Assembly (NCBI GenBank): GCA_920105625.2
Contig: OV050031.1
Location: forward strand, 216,060,194-216,124,193
DNA: 64,000 nt
From: Clusia tigrina
Taxonomy: Eukaryota > Arthropoda > Insecta > Diptera > Clusiidae
Reading direction: 5' to 3'
Below the pieces are notes generated by a model that made no database searches, was not told the DNA's origin, and saw only the letters and a list, made by a program, of their open reading frames with translations. Shown piece after piece: positions 24,167-35,666 of this stretch (position 1 is the first letter of the stretch; the number at the start of each line of letters is the position of its first letter). The translations under genes and the position numbers were made by a program.

Positions 24167-24553
24167 CAGAGAACACAGAGAAAAGAAACTTAAACGTCAA
24201 ACGGCAAAGCAGCGAAATAAAGCAGACGGACCAGAGAACACAGAGAAAGGAAAGTCTTTTTCGCTGCCAGCGTCCGTAGCGGACACACCACGATACTGAG
24301 TGGATTCACCACGATTTTCAGTGGATTCATGCGTCGGTCTGCTTTATTTCGTTGCTTTGCCGTTTGACGTTTAAATTTCCTTTCTCTGTGTTCTCTGAGA
24401 CGGACGTTGTACACGAATCCACTCAAAATCGTGGTGAATCCACTCAGTATCGTGGTGAATCCACTCAGTATCGTGGTTAATCCACTCAAAATCGTGGTGT
24501 GTCCGCTACGGATGCTGGCAGCGAAAAATACTTTCCTTTCTCTGTGTTCTCTG
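24167..24553. mobile_element. hAT-type MITE (outer copy) with 8-bp target duplication
   Basis: Starts CAGAGAACACAGAGAAAAGA and ends CTTTCTCTGTGTTCTCTG. CAGAGAAC is a hobo-like hAT end. Identical 8-bp flanks CTATAAAT lie at 24159-24166 and 24554-24561. The right half carries four tandem 21-bp units of type AATCCACTCAGTATCGTGGTG (about 24416-24499). Without the inner copy and its duplicated target it would be about 213 bp. No coding capacity. Confidence 0.92.
24232..24397. mobile_element. hAT-type MITE (inner copy), same family, inserted in inverted orientation
   Basis: Starts CAGAGAACACAGAGAAAGGA and ends TTTCTCTGTGTTCTCTG. It is flanked by perfect AGACGGAC duplications (24224-24231 and 24398-24405), which prove a separate insertion event. 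Its left end matches the reverse complement of the outer right end (CTGCCAGC, GTCCGTAGCGGAC), and its right end matches the reverse complement of the outer left end (GTCTGCTTTATTTCG, GCCGTTTGACGTTTAA). It has two rather than four of the 21-bp units. Confidence 0.92.
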
Positions 24554-25069
24554 CTATAAATACCTCAATAGATACCTAAAATACGCCAATATTATGCCAG
24601 AAATAATCCCCATATTCTTCCATTCCCACTCATAAATGGTAAAGTTTCGCACTGAGTTTTCTTCCAGAACTGCACAAGGAATGAAAATCCTTCCCAGACA
24701 TAAGTTTGTCTACACAGACTTATAGATTGAGATTGTCTACCTTCCTGGGTACAAACTTGCATATGCAGCTCTGTCAATACTGATGTAAATATGTAGAAGG
24801 AAGTGAGCCCACGAAGTTGGGCCAATTGTCTACCTTTGCTACTCGTGCTTTGCTTTGTTTAAATTTCTCTCCACCAAGGAGCTCTGCAATTGTGAAAGGG
24901 AAGAAATGAAACAAAAATCAGACATTAAATTCGTCAGAGCTTAGTCAGCTTGGCGTCCAGTCCAGAGGCGGCTAGGCTACTATAACTTTGGTGCAATCTA
25001 TTTCAGGCGATTTTGGATTCATACGCTAAGAGTAGGAGTGGGCAAGTCACTACTAGTACTTAATCAAGC

Positions 25070-25255
25070 TGGGTTCCTTTGTCAGAATGGCGTATTTTCA
25101 TTGAGACCTTCTGCTGAAACTAACTCTTACAGTCCGCCTTATGACCGGCTGAGATCTATTCAGGTAAGGGGGTGAACTACGTAGGCGGCTTTGTCAGAAT
25201 GACGAATTTTCATTCAGAACTTCTGCTGAAACTTACTCTTATAGACCGCTAGTGT
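25070..25255. repeat. Direct duplication, about 106-bp spacing
   Basis: TTTGTCAGAATGGCGTATTT with the following TTCTGCTGAAACTAACTCTTA (from 25079) recurs with few changes from about 25190. TACAGTCCGCCTTATGAC versus TATAGACCGCTAGTG shows the decay at the end. Confidence 0.75.
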
Positions 25256-25267
25256 CTTATAGACCGT

Positions 25268-25462
25268 TGGTAAGACAAGTGGTAAGGTAGCTAGTGAGAC
25301 AAAGGGACCCATCGTACCACTAGTTTAGTACTAAAGTCGCCGGTTCCAAAGTCTCCCCAGGCTATGGTCACGAAATGCTTCTTTCTAAATGCGTCTTGCT
25401 AGGACTCAACTCCCCAAACCTGTTCATATATAATTAACTATCGGGTATAAGTAATAATTCTC
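25268..25462 (+). mobile_element. Decayed tRNA-derived SINE
   Basis: Recognised by GCTATGGTCACGAAATGCTTCTTTCTAAA (about 25362-25389), close to the body of the 16075 copy. It is preceded by a CGCCGGTTCCAAAGTC block in the B-box position and followed by a weak TATAATTAACTATCGGGTATAA in place of the palindrome. Head strongly diverged. Confidence 0.5.
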
Positions 25463-25803
25463 ATATCTTTTTGAGTTAAGTGTCCTTTGACTCATAGGGA
25501 AAGAATTACGCACTTTACTTTGGACAATGCTCGTAGTCACTGACACAAGATTGAGAGAATAACAAGATTAGCAACAGATATTCTAGACTGACTAAATGGT
25601 ATACTTCAAGTGCCAGTAAGTGGCATACTACGAATTAGTATACTACAAGTACCAGTAAGTATCTCTAAACATGCTCCTTCCTTTTCCTCATCCCACTCAC
25701 CGCTTTGCAAGCCATCATGGGTCTATTTAAATGGCTTATTTGTCACTCGTATGCTGGTTTATTTAATCCACTGTTTGATTGTTTTGTTCTTCTCTCTTTC
25801 CAG

Positions 25804-25904
25804 AAGGTCGTGAGACCAAAAAGCGTACCACATTAGCAAGACTACTCAAAGGTTTGAAGACCGTCAATAGAAGAGATCGTAACAATCAGCAAACTGCAGC
25901 ACAA
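25804..25904 (+). CDS. Exon 4 of the large gene: basic helix
   Basis: The exon follows CTCTTTCCAG (ends 25803). With the single G left by exon 3 it encodes EGRETKKRTTLARLLKGLKT, then VNRRDRNNQQTAAQ. The KKRTTLARLLKGLKTVNRRDR part is strongly basic and predicted helical, suggesting binding to membrane, nucleic acid or an acidic partner. Two donors lie six bases apart: GTAAGG at 25905 and GTGAGT at 25911. The second would add Val-Arg and keep the frame. The sequence is unique and well composed, so I take it as a conserved core exon. Confidence 0.9.
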
Positions 25905-27765
25905 GTAAGGGTGAGTTCCTGCCTGATACATGAACTTTTTATAGCCGTAGTTTTCCTCTTTTTTTTTGCTTTTTTTTCCCTACTATATTTAACATAAATT
26001 TTAAGTTTAGTATAAATTGCTTGCCATAATTCAACGCTTTACTGGTTGTAGTCCCCCCTTTATTTTTGGCTTTTGTACTTTTTTTGCTCGGAGGGACATG
26101 GCAGCTCCTTTTTCAGCTGCGCAAATTTTTCATTTTAAATTTTGCCAGCAATGCCTGCGCCACCATTCCGAAGATGCTTTTGTACTTCTTTTTCTGTTCC
26201 TTTGGCAATTTTACTACCTTTTAAAAATTTTTTTCTTCAGTTTTTCTCCGTTCTCTCCGCTGTTGCCATACTTGCTTGTCGTGCTTAATCTTAACCCTAG
26301 GGACATGTAAATTTTTGCGCCACTCCCTTAGCACACCAGTCGCACCTTGTAATGCAAAGGTTAAATGCGCTGCTATTGCTACTGCTGCTTATGCTGCTGG
26401 TGCTACTGTTTATCTGCGCACACAAAGGATTCATTCAGGAGACTGTTTTTCTTTGATTAGACCCCAACCTTCAAGGGAGAGAAGATTGCTTGCTTTGGTT
26501 TGGTTTGGTTTGGTTTTCTTTGCTGCCGTTTTCAGGGGTTCCTTAAATATGCCAAGAGTAATGTGTAAGAAAAATGCTTGGCAATGAAACTGCGGCCAAG
26601 ACAGCAGCACAGTAAACAGAAGTTCAGCGCCTTCTAGGTTAATATAAATAAACCAAAGGATGCACATGGCTACAAAATAAAGTAAAGCAAAGCAAAGTAA
26701 AGGAAAGGAAGAAGACCAACCACTTTGGTAGTGTAACGAAACGCTTTTAAAGTATTTAGCAACATGAGAAGCTATCGCGACTTCCGCTTTCCAAATTAGT
26801 TGAAGCAATGGTGGTTGAGCTCCTTCCTCATCTCACCGCACCTCACCGCCTTCTTCAACGCATCTTCAGTTTCTTTCTATGGTTAAAAACCAAAACATTA
26901 TGGGTTTATGAATTTTTTAAATTATAATTAAAAAAGTTGCTCCTCACCTGTGTTTCATCATTAAAAAGGGATAACGAATGTTTTGATTTGTTATTTATGA
27001 TAAGACAACAACAAACAACACCGGCAGCAATCGCATTAGAAGGTTAAAGCAAGCAAAGCCCCGGATAAGATTCATTAATGCCCCCATCTCACCCCTTCAC
27101 CCATTCGCCATGCAGCCATGTTTGCTGCAGGATTAGATACGAAAAGACTAAAAGTGCCTTTGTGAAGGTGAGAAAAAGCGTTTCCTGCTACCCTCTTCAC
27201 TCAGGGTTATTAATTAAAAATAGCAGCAAGAGTAACAGCACCAAAAGCAACAACAGTAACAGCACCAAAAGCAGCAGTGGCAGCAACACCAGCAACAAGA
27301 GAGAAAAAACCAGCACTGCCTGAAACGAGCAACTGTTTTGCATTTTATGTGTGGGCAGCGATAAAGCATGCTTTCTTGCTTGAGTTACTTGAATGCGTGA
27401 TTTACGAGCTGTTGTCACTTTTGGGGTATTTGTTACCTTTAAAGAGGGGCATTTTGCGTGTGATACGAGCAGCCTAGCGCCCGGCAAGGATAGCGCTCGT
27501 CTCAAGTGCCACCAAGCGGATACTTTGTCTACATAGACTCGCCTCCTTTTTTTGTGTGTGTGTGTTGTTTTGTTTTTAATTTTGCCTTTTCCCCATTTAA
27601 TTATACTCGTAATTTTAATTTTGCCACTTTTCCTGCTCATTAAAGCAAGCTGAACGGCTACTTTTGTGGTCCTTTTTTATCACTCTTTTTATTCGTTTAT
27701 GTGTTGAATTTTTTTCCTAAGCCAAACACTTCGCTCACACATACTTTAAATTTATACACTTTCAG
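25905..27765 (+). other. Intron between exons 4 and 5 (1.9 kb)
   Basis: Unique-looking DNA: T-rich after the donor, GGTTT repeats at 26493-26515, AAAGC/AAAGT repeats near 26680-26710, and AGCAACA/GCAGCA runs at 27222-27300. No element fragments or exons seen. Confidence 0.75.
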
Positions 27766-27843
27766 GCGGCAAATGAACGACTGAGACACTTCCAAACAAT
27801 GAACGGAGGACAACACCAAAGTTTCGAAGAGACAATCCATAGG
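27766..27843 (+). CDS. Exon 5 of the large gene (26 codons, helical)
   Basis: Borders ACACTTTCAG (ends 27765) and AGG then GTGAGT at 27844; 78 bp, phase 0 on both sides. Encodes AANERLRHFQTMNGG, then QHQSFEETIHR. Alternation of charged and hydrophobic residues suggests the start of a helix that exons 6 and 7 continue. Phase 0 on both sides means it could be skipped without shifting the frame. Confidence 0.87.
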
Positions 27844-28315
27844 GTGAGTTATGTGCGCAGCACTTTCAGCAATTTATTTCTGAATATTTTCCTTTACGTC
27901 GGCAAGTTTGCCAACTTGTTTATGCATTCATTTTATCTTTACGTATATTTTAAGTACTATTCCCAGAGTCTCGAGGAGTTAGGGAGTAGCTTATTGTTCT
28001 ACTCACTATGTTAGAATGGAGCCGAAGTGCAGATTTCCATATCATTCGTATATAAATGCAGTCCAGAATGATAATAGGATACAAAATGGACAATTTGACC
28101 ATTTTAAATTTAATTTTTTTTTGCAGAAGTATAAATTAAAAGTTTAAATTTTAAAAGTTTAGCATGGAAAGCGAAAAGAGGAAAGACAAGGATGCAATAT
28201 GAATGCTTGAAATAGTTAAAAACAAAATGCTAAATACACCAACAACAAATCAGGTCTCACTGAGAAGCCAACAAACTCCACAAATATACTCGATTTTTTT
28301 CTGAGCTTCATCAAG

Positions 28316-29560
28316 GTTACGTTAGGTTAGGGTGGCAGCAAAAGGTAGCTCACTCACCTAGACCAGGAATTGGCCCTTTGTGGTACCACAGAGCCAAGGA
28401 TCCCTTAAACTGACACACTCTCCCGGGAGTGAACGGGGAAGCACTGCGATTATCTGATGAAGCGAGCGATCTTGTTTATACTAAAGGAGGATATCTCCGC
28501 AAGACCCTCGAGAAAAGGTACCCCCAGGAATCAAAATCTTCTCACGAGGACAGGGCAGTAGCAAATCAAGTGTAGGATATCCTTCTCCTCATCCGATTAC
28601 CCGCAACTGCGACAAAAGGCATTGAAGAAAAGGTTAAACATCTGAGGGTGTCTGCCAATGACACAATGGCCTATCTGGACTGCAACGAGGGAGTCACGTG
28701 TTAGCTGCTCCAATTGCGCTGTATTATTCGGGCTCAGTGGTCCCCCCCAGGAATCGAAATCTCCGTCTCACTAGGGGAGGGTAGTGGCACTTCAACTGAG
28801 GGATATCCTCCTCCTCGTCCGACGATCTGCATTTGCGACAAAAGTCATTGAAGAAAAGGTTAAACATCTGAGGGTGTCTGCCAATGACACAATGGCCTAT
28901 CAGGACTGCAACGAAGGAGTCAGCAGACTGCAGTCTTAGCTGCAGCAATTGCGCTGTTCTATTCAGGCTCAGCCGACTCAGATATATTCCAAGTATCAGC
29001 GAGGCCCAGGTTTCTCTGGTGATCCTGCAGGTCTGCTCCTCAGACCATAGTCTCTTAGCTACACGCCTGTATTCCTGTCTTCTAAAAAGCTTTACAGACC
29101 TGAGTGGTACACCCACGTACTGTGATGTTGTTATTATCTGCCGCCTCTTCTCGCTTGTTCGCCCGACCTCACAATTGCCAACAAGACTCACCAGAGATGA
29201 ACACATTACCACAAGCTTATAAGGAAGGTGTACTAGAGAAAGCGACTTTATAGCTGATTGTCTGTCAGAGAAGATATATATATATATATCAGAGCTATTG
29301 GTGACGTTGTCTGCCAATACTCATTGCGCCGCTATCTGAATCACCATGACCTCCACCTAGATACCACTACAGTGGTCCGGTAGGTGGAGAGAGAGATTGT
29401 CGCAATACACTCCACAGCCTACTCCACAGCCCACTCCACAGCCCACTCTGTCGTTCAGTTTCGAAGCATCAGTGAATATTGTTGTTGTGTTGGGAATGGA
29501 GAGGTGACCTTCAGCCCATTCATCTCTGCCAGGGATATGAACTGTGAACTTGAGCTTCAT
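28316..29560 (-). pseudogene. RNase H-bearing LINE remnant (RNase H plus zinc knuckle), duplicated 3' end
   Basis: The minus strand reads TIFTDASKLNDRVGCGVGC (about 29480-29400), the first RNase H strand with the catalytic Asp, and CDNLSLHLPDHCSGI. Further down it reads IFSDRQSAIKSL (second catalytic Asp, about 29250), then VAVLIGHCVIGRHPQMF and NDFCRKCRSSDEEEDIPQLKC (the knuckle, about 28870-28790). The frame is shifted and stopped in places. VGCG is tandemly repeated three times where one unit is expected. The last part is duplicated about 227 bp away (GAGGGTGTCTGCCAATGACA at 28638 and 28871). The proximal end (28330-28400) carries a tail seen elsewhere in the window. I/R1-like group by domain order. 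Confidence 0.78.
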
Positions 29561-29789
29561 CTAACGATTTGAAAGGTGACCTTCAGATCAAACATCCCTG
29601 CCAGGGATATGAACGGTGATCTTGAGCCTCATCTAACGATTTGAAAGGTGACCCTCAGATCAAACATCCCTGCCAGGGATATGAACGGTGATCTTGAGCC
29701 TCATCTAACGATTTTAAAGGTGACCTTCAGATAATTCATCTCTGCCAGGGATATGAGCGGTGAACTTGAGCCTCATCTAACGATTTTAA
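29502..29789. repeat. 72-bp tandem repeat, four units
   Basis: Starts AGGTGACCTTCAG at 29502, 29574, 29646 and 29718, exactly 72 bp apart. Each contains CTGCCAGGGATATGA and CTTGAGC.TCATCTAACGATTT. The first unit overlaps the RNase H remnant, so the array grew from the LINE's own sequence; 72 bp is 24 codons. Confidence 0.93.
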
Positions 29790-30162
29790 AGCTTTTAGTC
29801 ATCTTCCATTCATACTCCATAAAAAGCAAAGCAAAATTTTTGCTTCCAGTTAACAAAGTATTCACAAATAAACCATATTCCTCTATAAATGTATACGTGA
29901 TTGTCGCGCTTTGTTCATTATCAAATGCCGCGGGCCAGGACGAATAATTATTTGGATAAGACACCACACCAAACAGTGCCATTGTTTTGGGATGCATTTA
30001 AACACTCTTGTATCTCTTCTAGACTATTTTCTTTCCCAATTCCAACTTGCATATATTTTGTTTTCTCATTATTTCGTTCAACCGATCATTAAAAAACGCT
30101 CGCAGGATTTCCCATTATATTTATTATTAGAACAATGTCTCAAAAATGGTTCCTTATAAATA

Positions 30163-30272
30163 TTTTGCTTTTCGAGTCCAAGGGTTTAGTTGCCAGTACT
30201 CATTCCCCCCAACCCCTTACAGACATAATTAATTATGGTGCAAGGTATAATAACTATAATAATATTTACCAT
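30163..30272 (+). mobile_element. 3' part of the SINE family
   Basis: GCTTTTCGAGTCCAAGGGTTTAGTTGCCAG, TACTCATTCCCCCC, the palindrome CATAATTAATTATG (30224-30237), GGTGCAAGGTATAATA and a TAA-type tail match the copies at 16075 and 48379. The head is missing: a 5'-truncated insertion, as expected for target-primed integration. Confidence 0.8.
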
Positions 30273-31053
30273 TAAAAGTTCTCTGGCACCACTTCCTCAT
30301 CTTATCTTATTGGACACCAGAATTTCTGAGAATGTCTTTTGAAATTAAAAATATTTGCTCACCTCTTCCACAATCTCCCTTCCACAATCTTCCCGCCATC
30401 AACTGTCCACGTTAATTTACGATGTCCTTCGCTTAATAAGCACCACCGAGCATTCTGATGCACTCAACCCTCCTCGAGTTGAATGCTTTTGCACGTACCG
30501 CTATGAATGTCCTGGCGTCTGAAATCAAAGCGAAACGGTAAAATTGCCAAAATTAAAAAACTTCCACTTTATCAAGTGGCATGTTCAGCATTGTGCAACA
30601 TGGCGTATGCAAACCAACAAACATCAAGGAGCACACTTAAAACAGGAGCACCACAACTGCTGCCGTACAACAGCGCAATACAATCACCTTATAAATATTT
30701 ATATTGAAGCCGCTCCCACACTTTTGCCGGGGGAAGTTTCGCCCCCATTCTGCTGCAGCCGCAGAAATTGCGATAGAAAAACTTTTCGACTTTATTCTGC
30801 ACCCTACACTAACCACTACAGGTGTGCGCATTTTTAAGCAGCCGCCAGCATAATGACATTTTTGCTATGAGCAAACAACGACAACAACAACAACAACACC
30901 AGCTGCAGCGGAAAAATTGCATGCAACATTTAAAAGTTCATTGCCGTCGACATTCATTATTAATGACAGCGCTTCAGATACTACGCAAGGGGCACAGCTA
31001 CCCAGCTACCCACCGGCAACAGCAACAGCAACAGCCAGCAATGCAATCAGCAG

Positions 31054-31089
<36 letters not shown>

Positions 31090-31764
31090 TTGTTGTTTTA
31101 AAGTTTGTATGCGCTCGTATTAGTGTGGCTGTTGCATACATTATGTGTGCAGCTGTGTTGTTGTTTCTGCAACTTATGCCACTTGAAAATAAGCTCCCAT
31201 TAAAGTGCCACTACCCTACGCGACGGCAGCATATGCCGCCAGAGTTTTTGGTTACGCTGCTGCTGGAGAAGATGCTCGCCCAAACTTTTGTTTTGTATAC
31301 ATTTGGCTGCGGGCCGTCGTCGCCTACCATCTGCCACCCCCCCCCTAAACTCACTCTCGGCCTTAAGCCTTAGCTTAAACATAAGAGTACAGGTTTTAAG
31401 TGTGACTGCGCATGTGTGTGTTTATCAGGCTGAGGCTGAGGCTGAGCCTGTGTGTATGTGTGTGCGTGTTTGTGCAATTTTAGTAAATTTAAAACAAACT
31501 TTTTTGCCACACGACGCTCCCCACTTTTGTTAGTTAAATTGCTTGGCGACACCTCGACGGCTGCTAAAGTGCCTTGGTGGGCTTTTTACTCTTAACTGAT
31601 GTCGCAGTCGACGTCGACGTCCCCGTCACTGTCGCAGTCGATGTCGCTGACGCCACCTCTGCCGCAGTCTCCGGCATGGCCGCTTGTCATTGCTTTAAAC
31701 TCTTTTTGTGAGTTTCATCTAGCAGGGAGTTGTTGCTTTTTGCCGCTTGCTGCTTGCCAACACT

Positions 31765-31830
31765 ATTGTTGTTGTTGTTGTTGTTGTGGCTGTTGTTGTT
31801 GCTGCTGATGCTGCTGCTGTTGTTGGCTTG
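31765..31830. repeat. GTT/GCT trinucleotide run
   Basis: TTGTTGTTG then GCTGCTGATGCTGCTG in unique intronic DNA. Reads as poly-Val, -Ala or -Cys in spurious frames; not coding. Confidence 0.85.
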
Positions 31831-32489
31831 TTTTGTCAATTCATGCATGCAATAACGGTACTTAGGCGCTCTTTACATTGCCTCCCCGAGCTGGCGGTAT
31901 TAGTACTAGCAGCGCTAAAGTGGTTTCCTCCCCTACCCTCTCCCTATTTCTTCCTAAATTTTTTTTTACTTATTATTTATTTTGTTGTTGTTGGTATTGG
32001 TGGCAGTGCCGGGTCGGATCGGGTCGGGTGTTGTATGACAACCGCTTCCTTGCAAAATGTTTACAAAACTTTTCCGCACATTTTGGAAAATTGCTTTGCT
32101 TTTTCTTAGCTTTTAATATGGCAACAACGACGATGACGACAACGATGAGGACGACAACCACGACGACGACGACGTCTGTCTTTGCCGTTGTGTGTGGGTA
32201 CTTTGGAAATTGTTTTACACTTGTTTCCAAAGTTGCGATATCATCTAAATGCAATATTCTAATTTACCCAGGCAACAAACCGAGCGAGTAGCACTGCTGG
32301 CTGGCGGGGGATTGTGTGCGCGGGAAGGGTTCTGTTTATTTTTAGCACAAAACTAAGGCTTAAGTTATATTTATGACTGCAGACAGACGAGACGTACGTG
32401 AATGCTGTGAACATAAATTAAAAATTTCAAATAAAAATTAATTAAACATTACTAATGAGTTTCCACGTATTTGTCTTTCTCACTTCCAG

Positions 32490-32546
32490 TTAAAAGTACA
32501 AGAAGCCATGCGCAAAAAGGAAAAATTCCAACGGGAACACGAAGAG
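32490..32546 (+). CDS. Exon 6 of the large gene (19 codons, charged helix)
   Basis: The acceptor TTTCTCACTTCCAG ends at 32489 and GTGAGT begins at 32547; 57 bp, phase 0 both sides. Encodes LKVQEAMRKKEKFQREHEE, nearly all helix-favouring with a dense Lys/Arg/Glu pattern, part of a probable short coiled coil. The small size would be missed by ORF length alone; the good splice sites, phase match and continuation into exon 7 support it. Like exon 5 it can be skipped in frame. Confidence 0.87.
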
Positions 32547-33704
32547 GTGAGTTGGTTTACTTTGCTTATGCTTTGCACACACATTTTACATACTTAAAAC
32601 ATATATTTGTGAGAAAACAACATTTGTAAATAGAACATGAACTTTTCAAGTCAAGCAGACGCTTCTTCACTTGTACCCATTTCTCGGGTAATGAGTTAGA
32701 TCGCATGCCAGGATAAAAGTTGCGAGTGAATAAAAATCTACGTCAAGTCTGGGCTCTCTTAAACTATTAAAAAATGTCCTCTTCTGAGTAATATATATGA
32801 GTAATTATCACTAAGTTTTCCTTTAGAGAGTAGTCGAAATTTCATGGCACTCTTCCACCCTAAAATTTGGTAGCTTTACTGTTCTAAAATACTGGCCTCA
32901 AATATGGTTTAGATTGGAAGTCCATCTACTGCTATGTCCATATGCACTACACATGGAAGTCCATTTACACTTCTAAGCAAACTTTTCTGATAAGAAGTAA
33001 ATTACCATTTCCTTTAGGCTCGCAAGGACATGGCAACAAAACGGCACTGTTGCTAATTTAGGCTACCCGAGGTCGTCAGCCATATTTTATCAACCTACCT
33101 ACCTATGAAAGCCTACTAAATGCAGCAATCGAGCGTGTCCGGAGTTTCCTTCAGGTAACCCAGAATCGAATTAGGGTTTCTATGTATCTGGGTAAGTCAT
33201 CGCGAGGAATCTTAGACGATGGAAACGTTTCTTGGAGGCCGTATGTCCCACAAGGGATGACAGGAACTAAAACAAGAGAGTGATGGAGAGAGAGAGAGAT
33301 GTATCTGGATATTGCTCGGGACGGAGACATCCAACTTCTCTGTGTCTGCTGCTAGTGTCACCAGCAATTGATCCTTTGTTTCCTAAAGTTCTTGGCCCAG
33401 CAGTTCTAGAAATATCAAGTCTCCAATTAGCATTATCAAGTCATCTTTCGAAGATTCCTCTCCTTTTGGAACAAAAAAAATTTTTGAAAAAAGTCATTTA
33501 AAGTATTTAAAGGTATCTTCAGAGGTCCTATCAACTTCCTCTCTGTACTACACGAGCAACAATGAATCATAAAGATATCAATTGTTTACATCATAAAGTC
33601 TTGGTTTGGTCGATGAATCATAAAACTTTATTTGTTATCCCATTCTGCTTCTTAAAGTTAATCTCCAAGTTTTTAATCAAAGATTGTTGTACTGAGTATG
33701 AAAC

Positions 33705-34040
33705 CTCATCATTAGACCCTGCTGCTAGTTTATTTTTGCACTGTTCAATCTAAGAATATACTACGACGCATGATACAAGTAATGTTACCCCATCATAAGA
33801 CCCTGCTGCTAGTTTATTATTGCACTCTTCAATCTAAGAATATACTACGACGCAGTATACAACTACTATAAGCTCATCATGAGACCCTGCTCGTAGTTCA
33901 TCATCTCAGTCTTCAATCACAGAATATACTACGACGCATGATACAAGTAATGTTACCCCATTATAAGACCCTGCTGCTAGTTTATCATCGAGGTTTAAAA
34001 TTCAAGTAGTAAAAACTACTGTAACCCCATCATAAGACCT
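33705..34040. repeat. 84-bp tandem array, about 3.5 units
   Basis: AAGAATATACTACGACGCA recurs at about 33752, 33836 and, slightly changed, 33920. CATAAGACCCTGCTGCTAGT-type text lies between, and decayed half units sit at both ends. Confidence 0.88.
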
Positions 34041-34379
34041 AGTTCAGTAATACTGTTTTCATTAAAATAATAGACACCGATGCAGTATACCACCCAAGAG
34101 TCAACCGTGGTCCTATGATTGGGTAAAAAGTTTGTCTTCTTAGCAGGCAATCCAAACTTTCGTTGTCCTTTAACACTTTAAGTCGTAGTAGATTGCTTGC
34201 TTTTTGTCATTACTTTGATTACTTAGAGTCATAATAATTGATACTCAATGGTTTAAGCACAAGGGGAGACTGGTGTGCTTATAGTACATAAAGGAGTTGT
34301 TCCCTATAAAAATTTTAGCATCTGTGATTTTCTACAATCATATTCACTGTCCATGATGGGGGAGTCGTGCCTTTCCTGG

Positions 34380-34545
34380 CGCTCTCCTTGCACTGACTAC
34401 CACCATCCCAAGTAAGGGAACTTTTTAGTCAGTGCTTGAAAGGCACCACACCACAATGGGTCATTATGTGTGCTGAAGTGAGCTTTTGGCAAACTAGGCG
34501 GCCACTCCTACCTACCTATCTACCTCACTATCCACAAAGCCCCAA
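34380..34545 (-). repeat. Dispersed repeat end with GGTA-type tail (minus orientation)
   Basis: On the minus strand it reads GTGAGGTAGATAGGTAGGTAGG, a GGCCGCC block, then AAAGCTCACTTCAGCACAC and GACCCATTGTGGTGTGG. Related text lies at 53630-53720 and 28330-28400 on the plus strand. Probably one end of a LINE family. The adjacent GTGCCTTTC ... GAAAGGCAC (34367-34456) can pair. Confidence 0.5.
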
Positions 34546-35666
34546 CCTAATAATTAGTTCTGATAATTCCGCGGGGGGCCAAAAGGCCAAAAACCCCTAA
34601 CATGTTACTCCTGTATTATGAAATTGGGTTTAATGAAAGCATCTTTCTCGTTAGGGTCTTGAAGGAATCAGCTGAACGAGTCATTTACCACTAAAGTGAT
34701 GAACCCAGTAAGTTGATATCTGCCTCTGCCCCCTTCTCTAATTTGTACAACATTTATGGCACTCTTCAGACATACACATACATGTATGGGAGAAGTTCTG
34801 TTTGAAACTTCAATGACATAATTTTTATAGTAAAGTGGTAGTAAAGTGTAGTATAGTGTTGATGAACTATTTTGTTCCCTAAACACCAGCACTGGTCCAC
34901 ACGATTTGCAGTCGGAGCTCATCAGTATGTACTCTAACAAAAATACTGCCCACCTCAGACCAAAACAACTTCAACAACAACATCACAGCTCCTGGTGAAA
35001 TGGATTTGCTTAAACACATTGTTGGTTGTTGCAATACTCAATCATCGTTCGAGTGACTGAAGTGTGTAGTAGGACTTCCAGGTGGGAAATATAATATCAT
35101 TGGTAATCTAAGAGCGCTTAGACTGGCTTCTCTTTTGACCTCAAGGTTGGGAAAAGTCATGGATGAAGGAAATTAATATTGTAATGAAAAATAATAGTTT
35201 TTCAATATAATTCACTCAGGGAAAAAGCTTCTTAAGGGACGAGGTATTCGTTCTCATTTATTTAAAAATCTTTAGCGACCTGTGATACAATGTTTAGAGT
35301 TATAATTCAGTGCCCCAGTTCGCTCTTAGAGCATTAGGATACTCAGACACACATTTTTTCTACGAGTTACATTCAATTCGGTGTCTATTTGAAGCCTTTT
35401 TATTAACTTCACTAAGTCCAACGTATCCAGGACTTGTCTAAGTGGTGTTATCGAATTTTCTCTGTTGTCGAAATGGTGTTTTTGTAGCCTTCATTTTCCC
35501 ATGCTCCTGCGCTCCGTCGAAATCATCCAAGGAACGAATTCCCCCACAATCAGATAACTCAATTTGAGGATAATGCATGATTCCATAAAATCTTCTAGGC
35601 ACTTTTGAAGGGTTTAGGACTTATCTATCTACGTATAACTTATACTTAGGACTATTTCATGTAAAA

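Larger units (their letters stand above)
27844..32489 (+). other. Intron between exons 5 and 6 (4.6 kb)
   Basis: Holds a minus-strand LINE remnant (28316-29560), a 72-bp tandem array (29502-29789) and a partial SINE (30163-30272). From 30.3 to 32.4 kb it is clean DNA with CAA/CAG/GTT runs (30877-30900, 31014-31100, 31765-31830), CCTCC tracts and an ACGACGATGACGAC run (32126-32175). No extra exon recognised. Confidence 0.78.

Noticed and set aside
30822..31373. 183-codon frame with Gln and Ala runs
   Set aside because: Made of CAA/GCA repeats in intronic DNA; no acceptor and donor pair gives a phase consistent with exons 5 and 6.
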